In this document: piece after piece, positions 1 through 8,199 of the stretch
Layout of the letters: every line of letters starts with the position of its first letter
Numbering within the stretch: position 1 is the first letter of the stretch
NCBI RefSeq assembly: GCF_030546935.1
Contig: NZ_JAUOPH010000002.1
Span: 434,001 to 498,000 of the forward strand
Source of the DNA: Marinobacter sp. 2_MG-2023
GTDB lineage: Bacteria; Pseudomonadota; Gammaproteobacteria; Pseudomonadales; Oleiphilaceae
DNA length: 64,000 nt
Reading direction: 5' to 3'
The notes under the pieces: generated by a model
The model's input: the letters and a program-made list of their open reading frames with translations, nothing else
Database searches by the model: none
What the model was told of the DNA's origin: nothing
Translations under genes and position numbers: made by a program

Positions 1-1
1 G

Positions 2-331
2 AACGTGCTGCTGGCAGAGGCCCATGTGCCTTATGACATAGTGCTGGAGATGGACGAGATCAACGCGGATTTCCCCGAAACCGATGTGGTACTCGTTATC
101 GGCGCCAACGATACGGTGAACCCGGCAGCGGCAGAAGACCCGGGCAGCCCCATCGCCGGAATGCCGGTGCTCGAGGTGTGGAAGGCTCGCCAAGTGGTGG
201 TACTGAAACGGGGTATGGCAACCGGTTATTCCGGAGTGGAAAACCCGCTGTTCTTCAAAGATAACGCCCGGATGCTGTTCGGCGATGCCAAAGACAGCAT
301 CGACAAACTGGTGAGCGGACTGAGAGGTTAA
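2..331 (+). CDS. pntB: NAD(P) transhydrogenase subunit beta, C-terminal part
   Basis: This is the C-terminal end of PntB, the inner-membrane subunit of the proton-translocating transhydrogenase that moves hydride between NADH and NADP. The visible part is the cytosolic NADP(H)-binding domain III, with [14 protein letters not shown] and [11 protein letters not shown], both characteristic of the family. The frame is open to the left edge, so the start and the membrane part lie outside the window. The gene ends in a stop at 329-331. pntA is expected upstream but cannot be seen. It converges on the flavin oxidoreductase gene to its right. Confidence 0.93.
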   Translation, partial: NVLLAEAHVPYDIVLEMDEINADFPETDVVLVIGANDTVNPAAAEDPGSPIAGMPVLEVWKARQVVVLKRGMATGYSGVENPLFFKDNARMLFGDAKDSIDKLVSGLRG

Positions 332-360
332 GCCAATTTAGCCAAGCGAGTCGTGATACA

Positions 361-388
361 TGCGGTATCCGGTCTCCGGGATACCGCA
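361..388. terminator. Hairpin between convergent pntB and OYE genes
   Basis: A 10-bp perfect stem (tgcggtatcc paired with ggataccgca) encloses a short loop midway between two convergent genes. There is no clear U-run on either side, so it may be a weak bidirectional terminator or an mRNA end-protecting hairpin. Confidence 0.45.
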
Positions 389-446
389 TAAGATACCTCG
401 CCAATGGCGGGATCTCCCTTGCAGAGAGGAAGTCTTCCGTCCGGGC

Positions 447-1559
447 TCAGTAAAGCTTGGTGAGGGACTTACGGGCGAAATCGTCTACCTCACCTAGCCG
501 TCCTTCCTTCACTTTGGTCAGCCATTCCGGATCTTGCAGAAGCGCGCGGCCCACAGCGATCAGTTCAAACTCGTGGTTATTCATGCGCTCTACCAGTTCG
601 TCGATACCGGACTGTTCCACGGACTCTTGCTTGCTGGCCATAGTACCGCTGATGAAGTCTTCAGTAAGACCAACGCTGCCAACAGACATGGCCGGCTTGC
701 CAGACAGCTTCTGCGTCCAGCCCGCAAGGTTGAGGTTGGAACCTTCAAACTCCGGCTCCCAGAAACGACGGGTTGAAGCATGGAAAATATCCACACCGGC
801 TTCAACCAAAGGCTTGAGGAACTTTTCAAGCTCGTCCGGGCTGTTAACCAGTTTGGCTTCGTAATCCTGCTGTTTCCACTGGGAGAAGCGCAACATGATG
901 GGAAACTCGGGGCCCACACGATGGCGAACGGCCTCTACAATCTCCACGACAAAGCGCAGGCGGTTTTCCATGCTGCCGCCGTACTCGTCTTCACGCTGGT
1001 TGGTGCCTTCCCACAGGAACTGATCAAGCAGATAGCCGTGGGCACCATGAATCTCGACGCCGTCAAAACCCAGGGCTTTGGCGTCCTGCGCGGCATCGGC
1101 GAACGCAGTAATCACATCTTCGATGTCTTCTTTGCTCATCGCCTTACCGTTGGGCTTGCCGGGTGCAAACAGGCCAGACGGGCTGTAACCGGGAACCGAA
1201 GGATCAGGATCTGTGCCTTCCTTGCGCACCGCACCCACGTGCCAGAGCTGGGGGAAAATAGCGCCGCCAGCTTCATGCACCGCATCAACCACTTTCTTCC
1301 ACCCTGCAAGCGCTTCGTCGCCATGAAAGGCCGGAACATTGGGATAACCGTTGGCACCTGGATGATTCACCGTAGTGCCTTCAGTAATGATAAGTCCCAC
1401 ACCTGCCTCGGCGCGGCGCCGATAGTAAGCGACCACGTTTTCACCCGGAACACCTTTGGGCGAGAAATTCCGGGTCATGGGCGCCATGGCAACCCGGTTG
1501 CGTAGGGTAAGGTTGTGAATATCGAATGATTCGAACATCGGGCCCAGATTCATGGCCAT
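447..1559 (-). CDS. NADH:flavin oxidoreductase, old yellow enzyme family
   Basis: A 370-aa FMN-dependent ene-reductase of the old yellow enzyme family, a single TIM barrel that reduces activated C=C bonds using NAD(P)H. Family features seen are RNRVAMAPMTR near residue 20, EIHGAHGYLLDQF with the His171/His174 substrate-binding pair, and AVGRALLQDPEW near the C-terminus in the phosphate-binding region. The ATG at 1559 is preceded by AAGGGAG about 9 bases upstream. It is divergent from an HxlR-type regulator, which probably controls it. The physiological substrate cannot be told; quinones, enals or nitro compounds are usual for the family. Confidence 0.9.
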   Translation of the reverse strand: MAMNLGPMFESFDIHNLTLRNRVAMAPMTRNFSPKGVPGENVVAYYRRRAEAGVGLIITEGTTVNHPGANGYPNVPAFHGDEALAGWKKVVDAVHEAGGAIFPQLWHVGAVRKEGTDPDPSVPGYSPSGLFAPGKPNGKAMSKEDIEDVITAFADAAQDAKALGFDGVEIHGAHGYLLDQFLWEGTNQREDEYGGSMENRLRFVVEIVEAVRHRVGPEFPIMLRFSQWKQQDYEAKLVNSPDELEKFLKPLVEAGVDIFHASTRRFWEPEFEGSNLNLAGWTQKLSGKPAMSVGSVGLTEDFISGTMASKQESVEQSGIDELVERMNNHEFELIAVGRALLQDPEWLTKVKEGRLGEVDDFARKSLTKLY

Positions 1560-1691
1560 GAGTGACTACTCCCTTAAAAGTGATGACTAACCCGCAAAGC
1601 AGCCTATTAGCTACCTCACTAATTTGGTCTCTTAACGCAACTCTATTTAATCTGGTTTTAAGATGCAACCCAATTATGTACACTCGGATCC

Positions 1692-2162
1692 ATGGCAAGA
1701 AAACGTTTTGATGATTCCAATTGCTCCGTCGCCCGCGCCCTGAATCAGGTCGGGGACTGGTGGTCGCTGCTTATTGTGCTGCACGCCATGTACGGGACCC
1801 GACGTTTTGTGGATTTCCAGCAGGAGCTGGGAATTGCCAAGAATATCCTGTGCGACCGCCTTGCCCGCCTCGTGGATAACGGAGTGCTCAAGAAAGTTGA
1901 AGTGGGTGAACATGGCTCGCGCTTCGAATACCGGCTTACCGAGAAAGGACGGGATCTGTTCCCGGTGGTCATTGCCCTGCGCCAGTGGGGGGACAAATGG
2001 AACCCGGCACCGGATGAAGCACCACTGGATCTGCGCGACCGGGCCACAGGGCAGCCTGTTCAGACAATCCAGGTACGAAATGCCGATGGCGAACCCATCA
2101 CCGTGAGGGACGTTTTCGTGCCTGACGCAAGCTCCCCCGGCAGCAAAAAAGACTCAGTCTGA
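1692..2162 (+). CDS. HxlR-family transcriptional regulator
   Basis: A 156-aa winged-helix regulator of the HxlR family. The core includes CSVARALNQVGDWW, the helix-turn-helix around residues 35-65 and YRLTEKGRDLFPVV. Cys11 sits just before the first helix, at the position of the redox-sensing cysteine of HypR/YodB-type members. The tail after about residue 110 is longer than in minimal members and carries no motif I recognise. It is divergent from the old-yellow-enzyme gene across 132 bp, the usual layout for a local repressor or activator of an electrophile-detoxifying reductase. Confidence 0.88.
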   Translation: MARKRFDDSNCSVARALNQVGDWWSLLIVLHAMYGTRRFVDFQQELGIAKNILCDRLARLVDNGVLKKVEVGEHGSRFEYRLTEKGRDLFPVVIALRQWGDKWNPAPDEAPLDLRDRATGQPVQTIQVRNADGEPITVRDVFVPDASSPGSKKDSV

Positions 2163-2319
2163 CAACCAGCAAAATAAAGTTCCCAGCCCTTTTCTTGAGT
2201 TGCATCAATCTGCAGTACTAACGCAAATCGTCCAGGCCTGATTATTGCGCTATATCAACTTTCCTATCTCTGAGGCCTTTATTCTTGGCGCATCAACGAT
2301 TCAGGTTAAGGAGATAGAT

Positions 2320-3045
2320 ATGTCCCATACATTCAAGCTCAGCGTGATCGCAGCCGCTGTAATGGCCGTTGCACCAGCAGCCCAGGCTTTTGAAGCAGGC
2401 GATTTCATTCTGCGTGCTGGTGTTGTGGAAGTGGCGCCAGACGATTCAAGTGAAGTTATCACTGTAGCTGGCGACCCCATTTTCGGGTCTGACGCGCGCG
2501 TTGCGGTGGACGCCAATGCACAGCTCGGCATTCGTGCAACCTATATGTTTACAAACAATCTGGGCGTAGGCGTGCTGGGTGCTACTCCTTTCAAGCACAA
2601 TATCAGTGGTGCAGGGGATCTTGAGGGCGCCGGCAAGCTGGCCGAAACCAAGCACCTGCCGCCAACAGTTACCCTTCAGTACTACCCGATGCACAGCAGC
2701 TCCGCACTGCAACCGTACGTCGGCGTGGGCGTGAACTACACAACCTTCTTTGAAGAAAAGACTACAGACACACTCAACGGTGCAGTTGCTGCGACAGTCG
2801 GCCTTCCCGGAGCGACCACCAAACTGAATCTGGACGACAGCGTCGGCGTTGCCTTTGAGGCAGGCATTGACTATATGCTGAGCGAAAACTTCGGCTTGAA
2901 CGCTGCTGTCTGGTGGGCGGATATCAACACCGACGCAACCATTAAGGTTTACGATGCCAACGGCGGCTACGTAGCCCAGACCGACGAGTTCGAAGTCGAA
3001 ATCGACCCAATGGTCTACATGGTAGGTTTCACCTACAAGTTCTGA
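2320..3045 (+). CDS. ompW: OmpW-family outer membrane protein
   Basis: A 241-aa exported beta-barrel of the OmpW family, small 8-stranded outer-membrane channels for hydrophobic compounds. The start is the ATG at 2320, because AAGGAG lies 6-8 bases upstream and a signal peptide follows directly (Lys, hydrophobic stretch, AQA|FEAGDF). FILRAGVVEVAPDDSS is the typical first strand, LQYYPM and PYVGVGVNYTTFF are family motifs, and the protein ends in an aromatic residue (FTYKF), as barrel proteins do. An in-frame start at 2245 would add 25 residues before the signal and is unlikely. Confidence 0.92.
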   Translation: MSHTFKLSVIAAAVMAVAPAAQAFEAGDFILRAGVVEVAPDDSSEVITVAGDPIFGSDARVAVDANAQLGIRATYMFTNNLGVGVLGATPFKHNISGAGDLEGAGKLAETKHLPPTVTLQYYPMHSSSALQPYVGVGVNYTTFFEEKTTDTLNGAVAATVGLPGATTKLNLDDSVGVAFEAGIDYMLSENFGLNAAVWWADINTDATIKVYDANGGYVAQTDEFEVEIDPMVYMVGFTYKF

Positions 3046-3102
3046 TATTCGTACCCCCGGCAGCTGCCATGGTCTGTTGGCTGCCGAGTCGTACGTTTCT
3101 TG

Positions 3103-3131
3103 TGCGGAGCCTCATGGCTCCGCATTTTTTT
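3103..3131 (+). terminator. Rho-independent terminator after ompW
   Basis: Perfect 9-bp stem tgcggagcc / ggctccgca with a tcat loop, followed by seven T. It lies between ompW and the convergent cytochrome gene. A second, weaker hairpin (cggcagc / gctgccg) lies just upstream. Confidence 0.88.
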
Positions 3132-3200
3132 GTCTGAAGGCTCGTCCCTGACCCCGATGACCCCTTTCTGCGTTCCGGGTACAGTGACCCTTTGATCAGC

Positions 3201-5129
3201 TTATTGCACCTGGAAGCTCACCGACGCCAGCACTTCCGCACGCGGCGGGTTCTGGCTGACAACACCCGCAAATTCAGCAATCCATGGATGCTCCCCGTGA
3301 ACCGCCTCGACAAAGGTCGGCCGAATGTTCTGGTAATAAAGCGTGGATTCAACTGTGAAAGGTGCAACCGCTGTATCGGATACCGGCAACGCGTATCCGA
3401 TAGTATCCTGCCCCCCATTACCCAGGTTGAAATCTGCATCTCCGTCAACGCCGGCAGGCTTCACCGGATCGGGTACCGTCAAGCTGTTAAAACCACGGGG
3501 CGGGATACGGTTATCTTTCAGAGCATCTGATGCATAAAGCAGCACATGAGTGATGCTGTTTGTTGTTGAACCCAAGACGACCTCGTAAACGGGTATGTCT
3601 TGTGGCGAACGCACCATGTTAACGTGGCGCTGATAACAGGCAGTTGAATCGAAACCCTCGGCCTTTTTAATAGCCATGCAACTGTCGCTCGTATAGGCCG
3701 CGTCCGTTGTCAGATGGTAGTTCTCATCCGGGAAGCCGCTCTCGAAAACCGTCGCCCCGGTGCTATCGGTCACCCGGGTTGCTACCCACATACGGCGAGA
3801 CGGGAAGCTGGTGGGCAGTTTATGCCCGGTATTGTTGCGGATGGTGAGATCAAAGCTCAATTCATTCGCGGATAATGCCAGACCGGTTGGTTCAAGATCT
3901 GCCGCTGTTTTCAGGAATTCACGAGTCAGCCTGACCGTTTCGGCAAACTCTCCCGCTTCGTTGATCGCAGCCCTTCCCAGTTCGTCTCTGAAAATCTCCA
4001 GAGTGTCCAACAGCCAGGTGTTGCCGCCAATCATAACGTGCGGAAAATAAGGGCTCCGCTCTGGCCAAGCCTGATTAACCGACCCATTGGGCCGCACAGC
4101 AATTCGCGTCTTATAGTTTTCAGAAATATCCACCCTGGCCATATGACACTGCTGGCAGGATTTCGTGTTGCTACCAAATGGCCCGAAATCACTGTTTGCC
4201 CATTCGGTATAAGGCGTCTGCTCCGGAAAAACCTCGCCATTCGGCTGGTTTGTGACCATGTCCAGGGTCGGTGTATAAAGCTCATGGCAACTCGCACAAT
4301 GCCGCGCGTCTGACATATGCAGGCCGAATTCCGGGGTATAACCAACGCTCCCCTGCATCGCCTGACCCTGGGGGTTCTGATAGGGGCCGTAAATAGTTAA
4401 GGCATCGGGATGAGAAGCACCGACGATTTCATAGTTCCCTGAGTCCACATGGCCGTCGAACACGGAATCAGTGATCTGATGGCAGGCCGTACAGCTTATA
4501 CCCTCGCGGGCGTGGGGGTCTGACATGGCCTGATCAGCCCGGTAACAACCATCCGGAAGACCGCAAGCGTCACTCTGCAACCTACTTGCACCGGTCTGGT
4601 GAGCGTGGGCGCGCGCCATGGGAGTGTGACAAGTCAGGCAGGTGTCTTCGATAAAGCCGGCCAAATGAGGGAATACTTCGGTCTCATGTTTCATGGTTGC
4701 CCGGAAGTAGGGGTCTGTAAACGCATTGGCCATCACGGTGCTTTTCCAATCATCGAAAGGGCTGATGTTATCACCGTCCGGTGATGGCTGGTTTGCAGAT
4801 AGATTGCTATCTGGCGCACGCATCACCACCGGGCTATCTCCAGGCTGGCTGGCCGTATGGCACTGACCACAATCCGCCGCCGCCAGGAAAACACCGGTCC
4901 TTTCCCAATGCTCAATCTGTGTGCTCAGCGACGGCAACTCAACATCATGATCCGGGCCAGGGTTGGCCGTCTCATCAACATCATCGTCTCCATGGCCTGG
5001 ATTTATTGGTTCATCAACCGAACCATGATCACCGACCGCGCCGTTATTACTGTCACTGCATGCGCCGAGCAACAAACTCAGAACAACCAGCGCGGCAATG
5101 ACTGGATTTCCGTGGTGAAAATTCCTCAT
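3201..5129 (-). CDS. Pentaheme c-type cytochrome lipoprotein
   Basis: A 642-aa secreted multiheme cytochrome. Five CXXCH sites are visible: CGQCH (about 87), CLTCH (164), CTACH (213), CASCH (278) and CQQCH (325), with many extra His residues as possible distal ligands. The start at 5129 gives a lipoprotein signal with lipobox LLGAC (Cys24) and has GGAGAC upstream; an earlier in-frame start at 5234 would put 35 charged residues before it. A low-complexity Asp/Gly/Asn linker precedes the first heme. The C-terminal half (about 390-640) has no heme and looks like a beta-rich domain. It is divergent from the sorting-tail protein at 5325, so a periplasmic or outer-membrane electron-transfer partnership is inferred. 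Confidence 0.85.
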   Translation of the reverse strand: MRNFHHGNPVIAALVVLSLLLGACSDSNNGAVGDHGSVDEPINPGHGDDDVDETANPGPDHDVELPSLSTQIEHWERTGVFLAAADCGQCHTASQPGDSPVVMRAPDSNLSANQPSPDGDNISPFDDWKSTVMANAFTDPYFRATMKHETEVFPHLAGFIEDTCLTCHTPMARAHAHQTGASRLQSDACGLPDGCYRADQAMSDPHAREGISCTACHQITDSVFDGHVDSGNYEIVGASHPDALTIYGPYQNPQGQAMQGSVGYTPEFGLHMSDARHCASCHELYTPTLDMVTNQPNGEVFPEQTPYTEWANSDFGPFGSNTKSCQQCHMARVDISENYKTRIAVRPNGSVNQAWPERSPYFPHVMIGGNTWLLDTLEIFRDELGRAAINEAGEFAETVRLTREFLKTAADLEPTGLALSANELSFDLTIRNNTGHKLPTSFPSRRMWVATRVTDSTGATVFESGFPDENYHLTTDAAYTSDSCMAIKKAEGFDSTACYQRHVNMVRSPQDIPVYEVVLGSTTNSITHVLLYASDALKDNRIPPRGFNSLTVPDPVKPAGVDGDADFNLGNGGQDTIGYALPVSDTAVAPFTVESTLYYQNIRPTFVEAVHGEHPWIAEFAGVVSQNPPRAEVLASVSFQVQ

Positions 5130-5233
5130 GGGACGTCTCCAAGTGTTGCAGCAGCGGCGAATCGTCGCAGCTTGACCAATTCGTTCTTGTTTCAGGTCAG
5201 TGTTTGCTAATTTCATGATCAAGCACATGGACA

Positions 5234-5257
5234 AAACATGACAAAAGCGTCATGTTT
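5234..5257. promoter_or_regulatory. Inverted repeat in divergent cytochrome / sorting-tail promoter
   Basis: A perfect inverted repeat with 9-bp arms (AAACATGAC and GTCATGTTT) and a 6-bp spacer lies in the short region between the cytochrome gene and the exported-protein gene. It is symmetric and AT-rich, so it fits a dimeric repressor or activator site serving both promoters. No regulator gene is next to it. Confidence 0.5.
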
Positions 5258-5324
5258 AAATTATATCGATAGGCTGAAAACTTATAAATGAAAAGTTCAT
5301 TCCAATTGAGATGGAAGGTGACAC

Positions 5325-7523
5325 ATGAAGAAACACGCTCTTCTCGCTGCAATCGCAGCTACTTTTGCCTTACCGGGAGCGGCCATCGCTGCTAATGGCC
5401 TCAGTTTTAGTGATTCCGTCCGGTTGGACAGCAACGGCGGTGCCAATAAAACCAAAATTGTACGGATGGCCAATGGTCGATTGGTTTCTGTGTACGGCGA
5501 CTATCTCGACCCGGATAGCTACACCATTTATGACGTAAAGGCCCAGGGGGAGCGCCCTGCCAGGGATCTTTTCGTGCGGACTTGTGCGGCCGATTGCGAC
5601 CAGGCTGAAAACTGGACAGCAAAAGTTAATATTTCGAATACCGCCTCTAAGCACTCCATCGAAACAGACTGGGATGGTTACACCAATACTCTTGATGCAG
5701 ACGGTGAAATTGTAAGTACTACCAGAGAGGCTAAACCTTTCCCGGGCGATTCAGACAAACCTAACATTTTCAATGCGGGCTCCCGTGTTGTAGTTACCTG
5801 GGTAGATAAATTCTGTGAGGGCGAGGAAGGCCAACCAACTGCCCAGCGCATGGTCAGCTATCGGTCACTGGAAAACCGCGAAGTTCCCTTCAGCTGCGCC
5901 TATGCAGCAACCAGCGTAGATAACGGCGTTACCTGGTCGGAGCCCCAGCAGCTTTCTACCGGCGAGCGGGATGCCAAACAAGACGTAAGCCGTGGTCTTG
6001 GAACAGGACAGTGGGCATTCACCTGGCAGGAAGATCCCCGCGGCCTGCAACGAGGCGAAGCGGAAGGCCCGGGTGATGGTGCCTCCGGCTCCAATACCAG
6101 CCACGGCAGTGATATCTGGATTAGCCATGCACTCGAAAACTGGACTACCCAGGAAAAAGGTATCTGGACAACGCCGGTGCGGGTAACCGACAACTATGAT
6201 GATACTCAGACCGCTTCCGGTAACTTCGATGTCGTCAGGGATGCCGCCGGCAATGATGTTTCCGACAGCGTCGAAGGCGGGCGAGCAGGCGCCTCTCGTG
6301 CCAACCTGGCGCTGCAGCTTGGTAGCCTGGATTCAGTTCCACAGGTTATTCTTGCCTACGAAGAGACCAAAGGCTCCGACGGGTTGGATGAGGGCAAATA
6401 TGTTCGCTACCACACCTTTGATTGGAACAACCAGGACTTGGATGAGGCTGGATGTATCATCAGTAACCCTGCACTGAACGCCCGCCGTGTTCGCTTCGTA
6501 CCCCAGAAAGAACCCGGAGCGGCCAGCGGCATGCGTTTGGGCATTTTCTGGAAGGAAGGTGAATTCACCCAGGGCGGCCCTTCGGACATCATGCTGCGTA
6601 AAGGTATCGTGAACGCAAACGGTGTGACGGGTGGCAATGGCTTCTCCCCTGCCGAAATGGTACCGGCGGTTGACGCTAACTGTGCCGTTTCAGACTTGGC
6701 TACAGCCATTGCTCTGAACAACGAGCCAGCCCTTAATATGAGCAGCCGGGCAGAAGACGCCCAGATTACGGCGGATGCGGACATTGCAAACTCCACGCTT
6801 TCTGATGACACCAATCTGAAAGTTGAAGAGAGTGCCAACGCACACCGCGGCTTGCTGCGGGGCGATGACCTGTACATCGGTTATACCTACACACCGGTGC
6901 TGGCGGAACTGCTCTACACCAACACCCAAAACTATAACTTCTACCTGCGCCACTACGACGGTGTTAACCAGACCTGGTCTGCACCGGAAAACCTGAGCAA
7001 CGAAACCGATACCACCGTCAACGTTCGCGAACCCCGTCTGGTTGGAACGCCCGGCTCAACCGACAAGTGCTCAACTGACCCAGAAGAGTGTCAGGACAAG
7101 GGCGTTTTCTACCTGGCTTGGGGCAAGCAGACCAACGTTTCAGCCTGGAGCAACGATGAGACCAGTGAACTGGATCTCTACGCTGCCCGCGTCGAAAACA
7201 ATGGGGATTACGTAACACCGGTTGTTACGTTCGCCGGCGAAGCAGAAGGTGTGGAGGACTATGAGTCTCAGATTCGGATGACCCCGGCCGGGAACCGGTT
7301 GTTTGCGGTATGGAACGAAGTTCAAGGCGACAACACTGTTGCGATGTACCGTGAGTCAACCGTGGTCGACCTGCCAGATGAGGTTGTAGAAACCGACGAA
7401 GGTGACGGCACGCTTGTCGGCTGCAGCTATAGTCCGGGTGCACCGTTTGATCCAACCCTGCTTCTTCTGACGGCGCTTGCTATCGGCGGCCTGACAGTAC
7501 GTAGCTTGAAAGCCCGCTCTTAA
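5325..7523 (+). CDS. Exported protein with JDVT-CTERM-like sorting tail (choice-of-anchor O type)
   Basis: A 732-aa secreted protein with a Sec signal peptide (MKKHALLAAIAATFALPGAA, cut near AIA|AN). The body has repeated blade-like segments (GVTWSEPQQLS, VILAYEETKG, VFYLAWGKQ, RLFAVWNEV) typical of sialidase/BNR-like beta-propellers. The C-terminus has a Gly-Cys (Cys700), a short PFDPT stretch, a hydrophobic helix and a basic end (RSLKARS), the three-part form of a protein-sorting signal. From memory this fits the JDVT-CTERM class and the choice-of-anchor O family. The putative processing protease is the next gene. Function is unknown; surface anchoring is inferred. Confidence 0.75.
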   Translation: MKKHALLAAIAATFALPGAAIAANGLSFSDSVRLDSNGGANKTKIVRMANGRLVSVYGDYLDPDSYTIYDVKAQGERPARDLFVRTCAADCDQAENWTAKVNISNTASKHSIETDWDGYTNTLDADGEIVSTTREAKPFPGDSDKPNIFNAGSRVVVTWVDKFCEGEEGQPTAQRMVSYRSLENREVPFSCAYAATSVDNGVTWSEPQQLSTGERDAKQDVSRGLGTGQWAFTWQEDPRGLQRGEAEGPGDGASGSNTSHGSDIWISHALENWTTQEKGIWTTPVRVTDNYDDTQTASGNFDVVRDAAGNDVSDSVEGGRAGASRANLALQLGSLDSVPQVILAYEETKGSDGLDEGKYVRYHTFDWNNQDLDEAGCIISNPALNARRVRFVPQKEPGAASGMRLGIFWKEGEFTQGGPSDIMLRKGIVNANGVTGGNGFSPAEMVPAVDANCAVSDLATAIALNNEPALNMSSRAEDAQITADADIANSTLSDDTNLKVEESANAHRGLLRGDDLYIGYTYTPVLAELLYTNTQNYNFYLRHYDGVNQTWSAPENLSNETDTTVNVREPRLVGTPGSTDKCSTDPEECQDKGVFYLAWGKQTNVSAWSNDETSELDLYAARVENNGDYVTPVVTFAGEAEGVEDYESQIRMTPAGNRLFAVWNEVQGDNTVAMYRESTVVDLPDEVVETDEGDGTLVGCSYSPGAPFDPTLLLLTALAIGGLTVRSLKARS

Positions 7524-7540
7524 AACGGGTCGGCAATACT

Positions 7541-7576
7541 AAAAAACCCGGCGCTGAAATCAGCGCCGGGTTTTTT
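7541..7576. terminator. Bidirectional terminator
   Basis: An 11-bp perfect stem (acccggcgctg / cagcgccgggt) with an AAAT loop has an A-run on its left and a T-run on its right. It can terminate both the plus-strand sorting-tail gene and the convergent minus-strand protease gene. Confidence 0.9.
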
Positions 7577-7583
7577 GTGGGGC

Positions 7584-8084
7584 TCAGGAAAACAGATACC
7601 AGCCAGGTAACAGAGCAGCGTTCCAGGCGCCGTGAAGAATCACACAAGGCACCAGTGACCCGTGACGATCCCGGAAGTAGCCGAACGCCAGCGCCGGAAA
7701 AAACACCAGCCAAGCCAGAAGATCGGTTCTGTAGACCAGGTGCCAGACCGTAAACAGAAGCGCTGCAATCAGATTAGCGAAAGAAAGCCCAGCCAGACAA
7801 CGTTTGCCAAACGCAGTGTCACCCAGGTAGCCCTGTACAACACCGCGAAAGGCAAACTCCTCGACCACCGGAGCCCACAAAACCAGAGAAACCAATGCCA
7901 TCCAGCTTGTATCAAGCTCGGCGCCTCTGCCCGCCAAGGCGCCAATAGCGACACTCAGGCTGCAGCCGGCAATTAACGCCACCACAAAGTGCCTGTCTTC
8001 ACACAGCTTTGTCGGGCGTGTTAAACCCAGCTGTTGTTTTAAAGAAACGCTTTGGTGCATGAGTGGAAAAGCCTTGTCCCGCAA
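7584..8084 (-). CDS. CPBP-family glutamic intramembrane protease (MrtJ-like)
   Basis: A 166-aa multi-pass membrane protein of the CPBP (CAAX protease and bacteriocin-processing) family. The catalytic set is visible: EEFAFRG with Glu75/Glu76 and Arg80, His115 in VWHLVYR, and His151/Asn155 in LHGAWNA, on 4-5 hydrophobic helices. Its length is short for CPBP proteins but normal for the dedicated proteases paired with C-terminal sorting tails. It lies tail-to-tail with the gene carrying such a tail, so it probably cleaves that tail at or near Cys700. The start at 8084 is uncertain; Met9 (8060) is an alternative. Confidence 0.82.
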   Translation of the reverse strand: MRDKAFPLMHQSVSLKQQLGLTRPTKLCEDRHFVVALIAGCSLSVAIGALAGRGAELDTSWMALVSLVLWAPVVEEFAFRGVVQGYLGDTAFGKRCLAGLSFANLIAALLFTVWHLVYRTDLLAWLVFFPALAFGYFRDRHGSLVPCVILHGAWNAALLPGWYLFS

Positions 8085-8140
8085 AGAGCTGAATTCTGGA
8101 TACTAGTGCATCTGCAGCAAGAAAGTCAGACACCACAAAC

Positions 8141-8170
8141 AACAATGCGGAGCCGAAGCTCCGCATTGTT
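8141..8170 (-). terminator. Terminator downstream of the DEAD-box helicase
   Basis: A long stem (aacaatgcggagc / gctccgcattgtt) that reads with a TTCG tetraloop on the minus strand, followed there by a short T-rich stretch. It lies 30 bp past the helicase stop. The symmetry allows some termination on the plus strand too. Confidence 0.78.
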
Positions 8171-8199
8171 TAATCAGTTACCTGCATAGCCAGAAGGCT

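Noticed and set aside
780..1505. A 241-aa plus-strand frame inside the old-yellow-enzyme gene
   Set aside because: Antisense to clear OYE motifs; no known domain.
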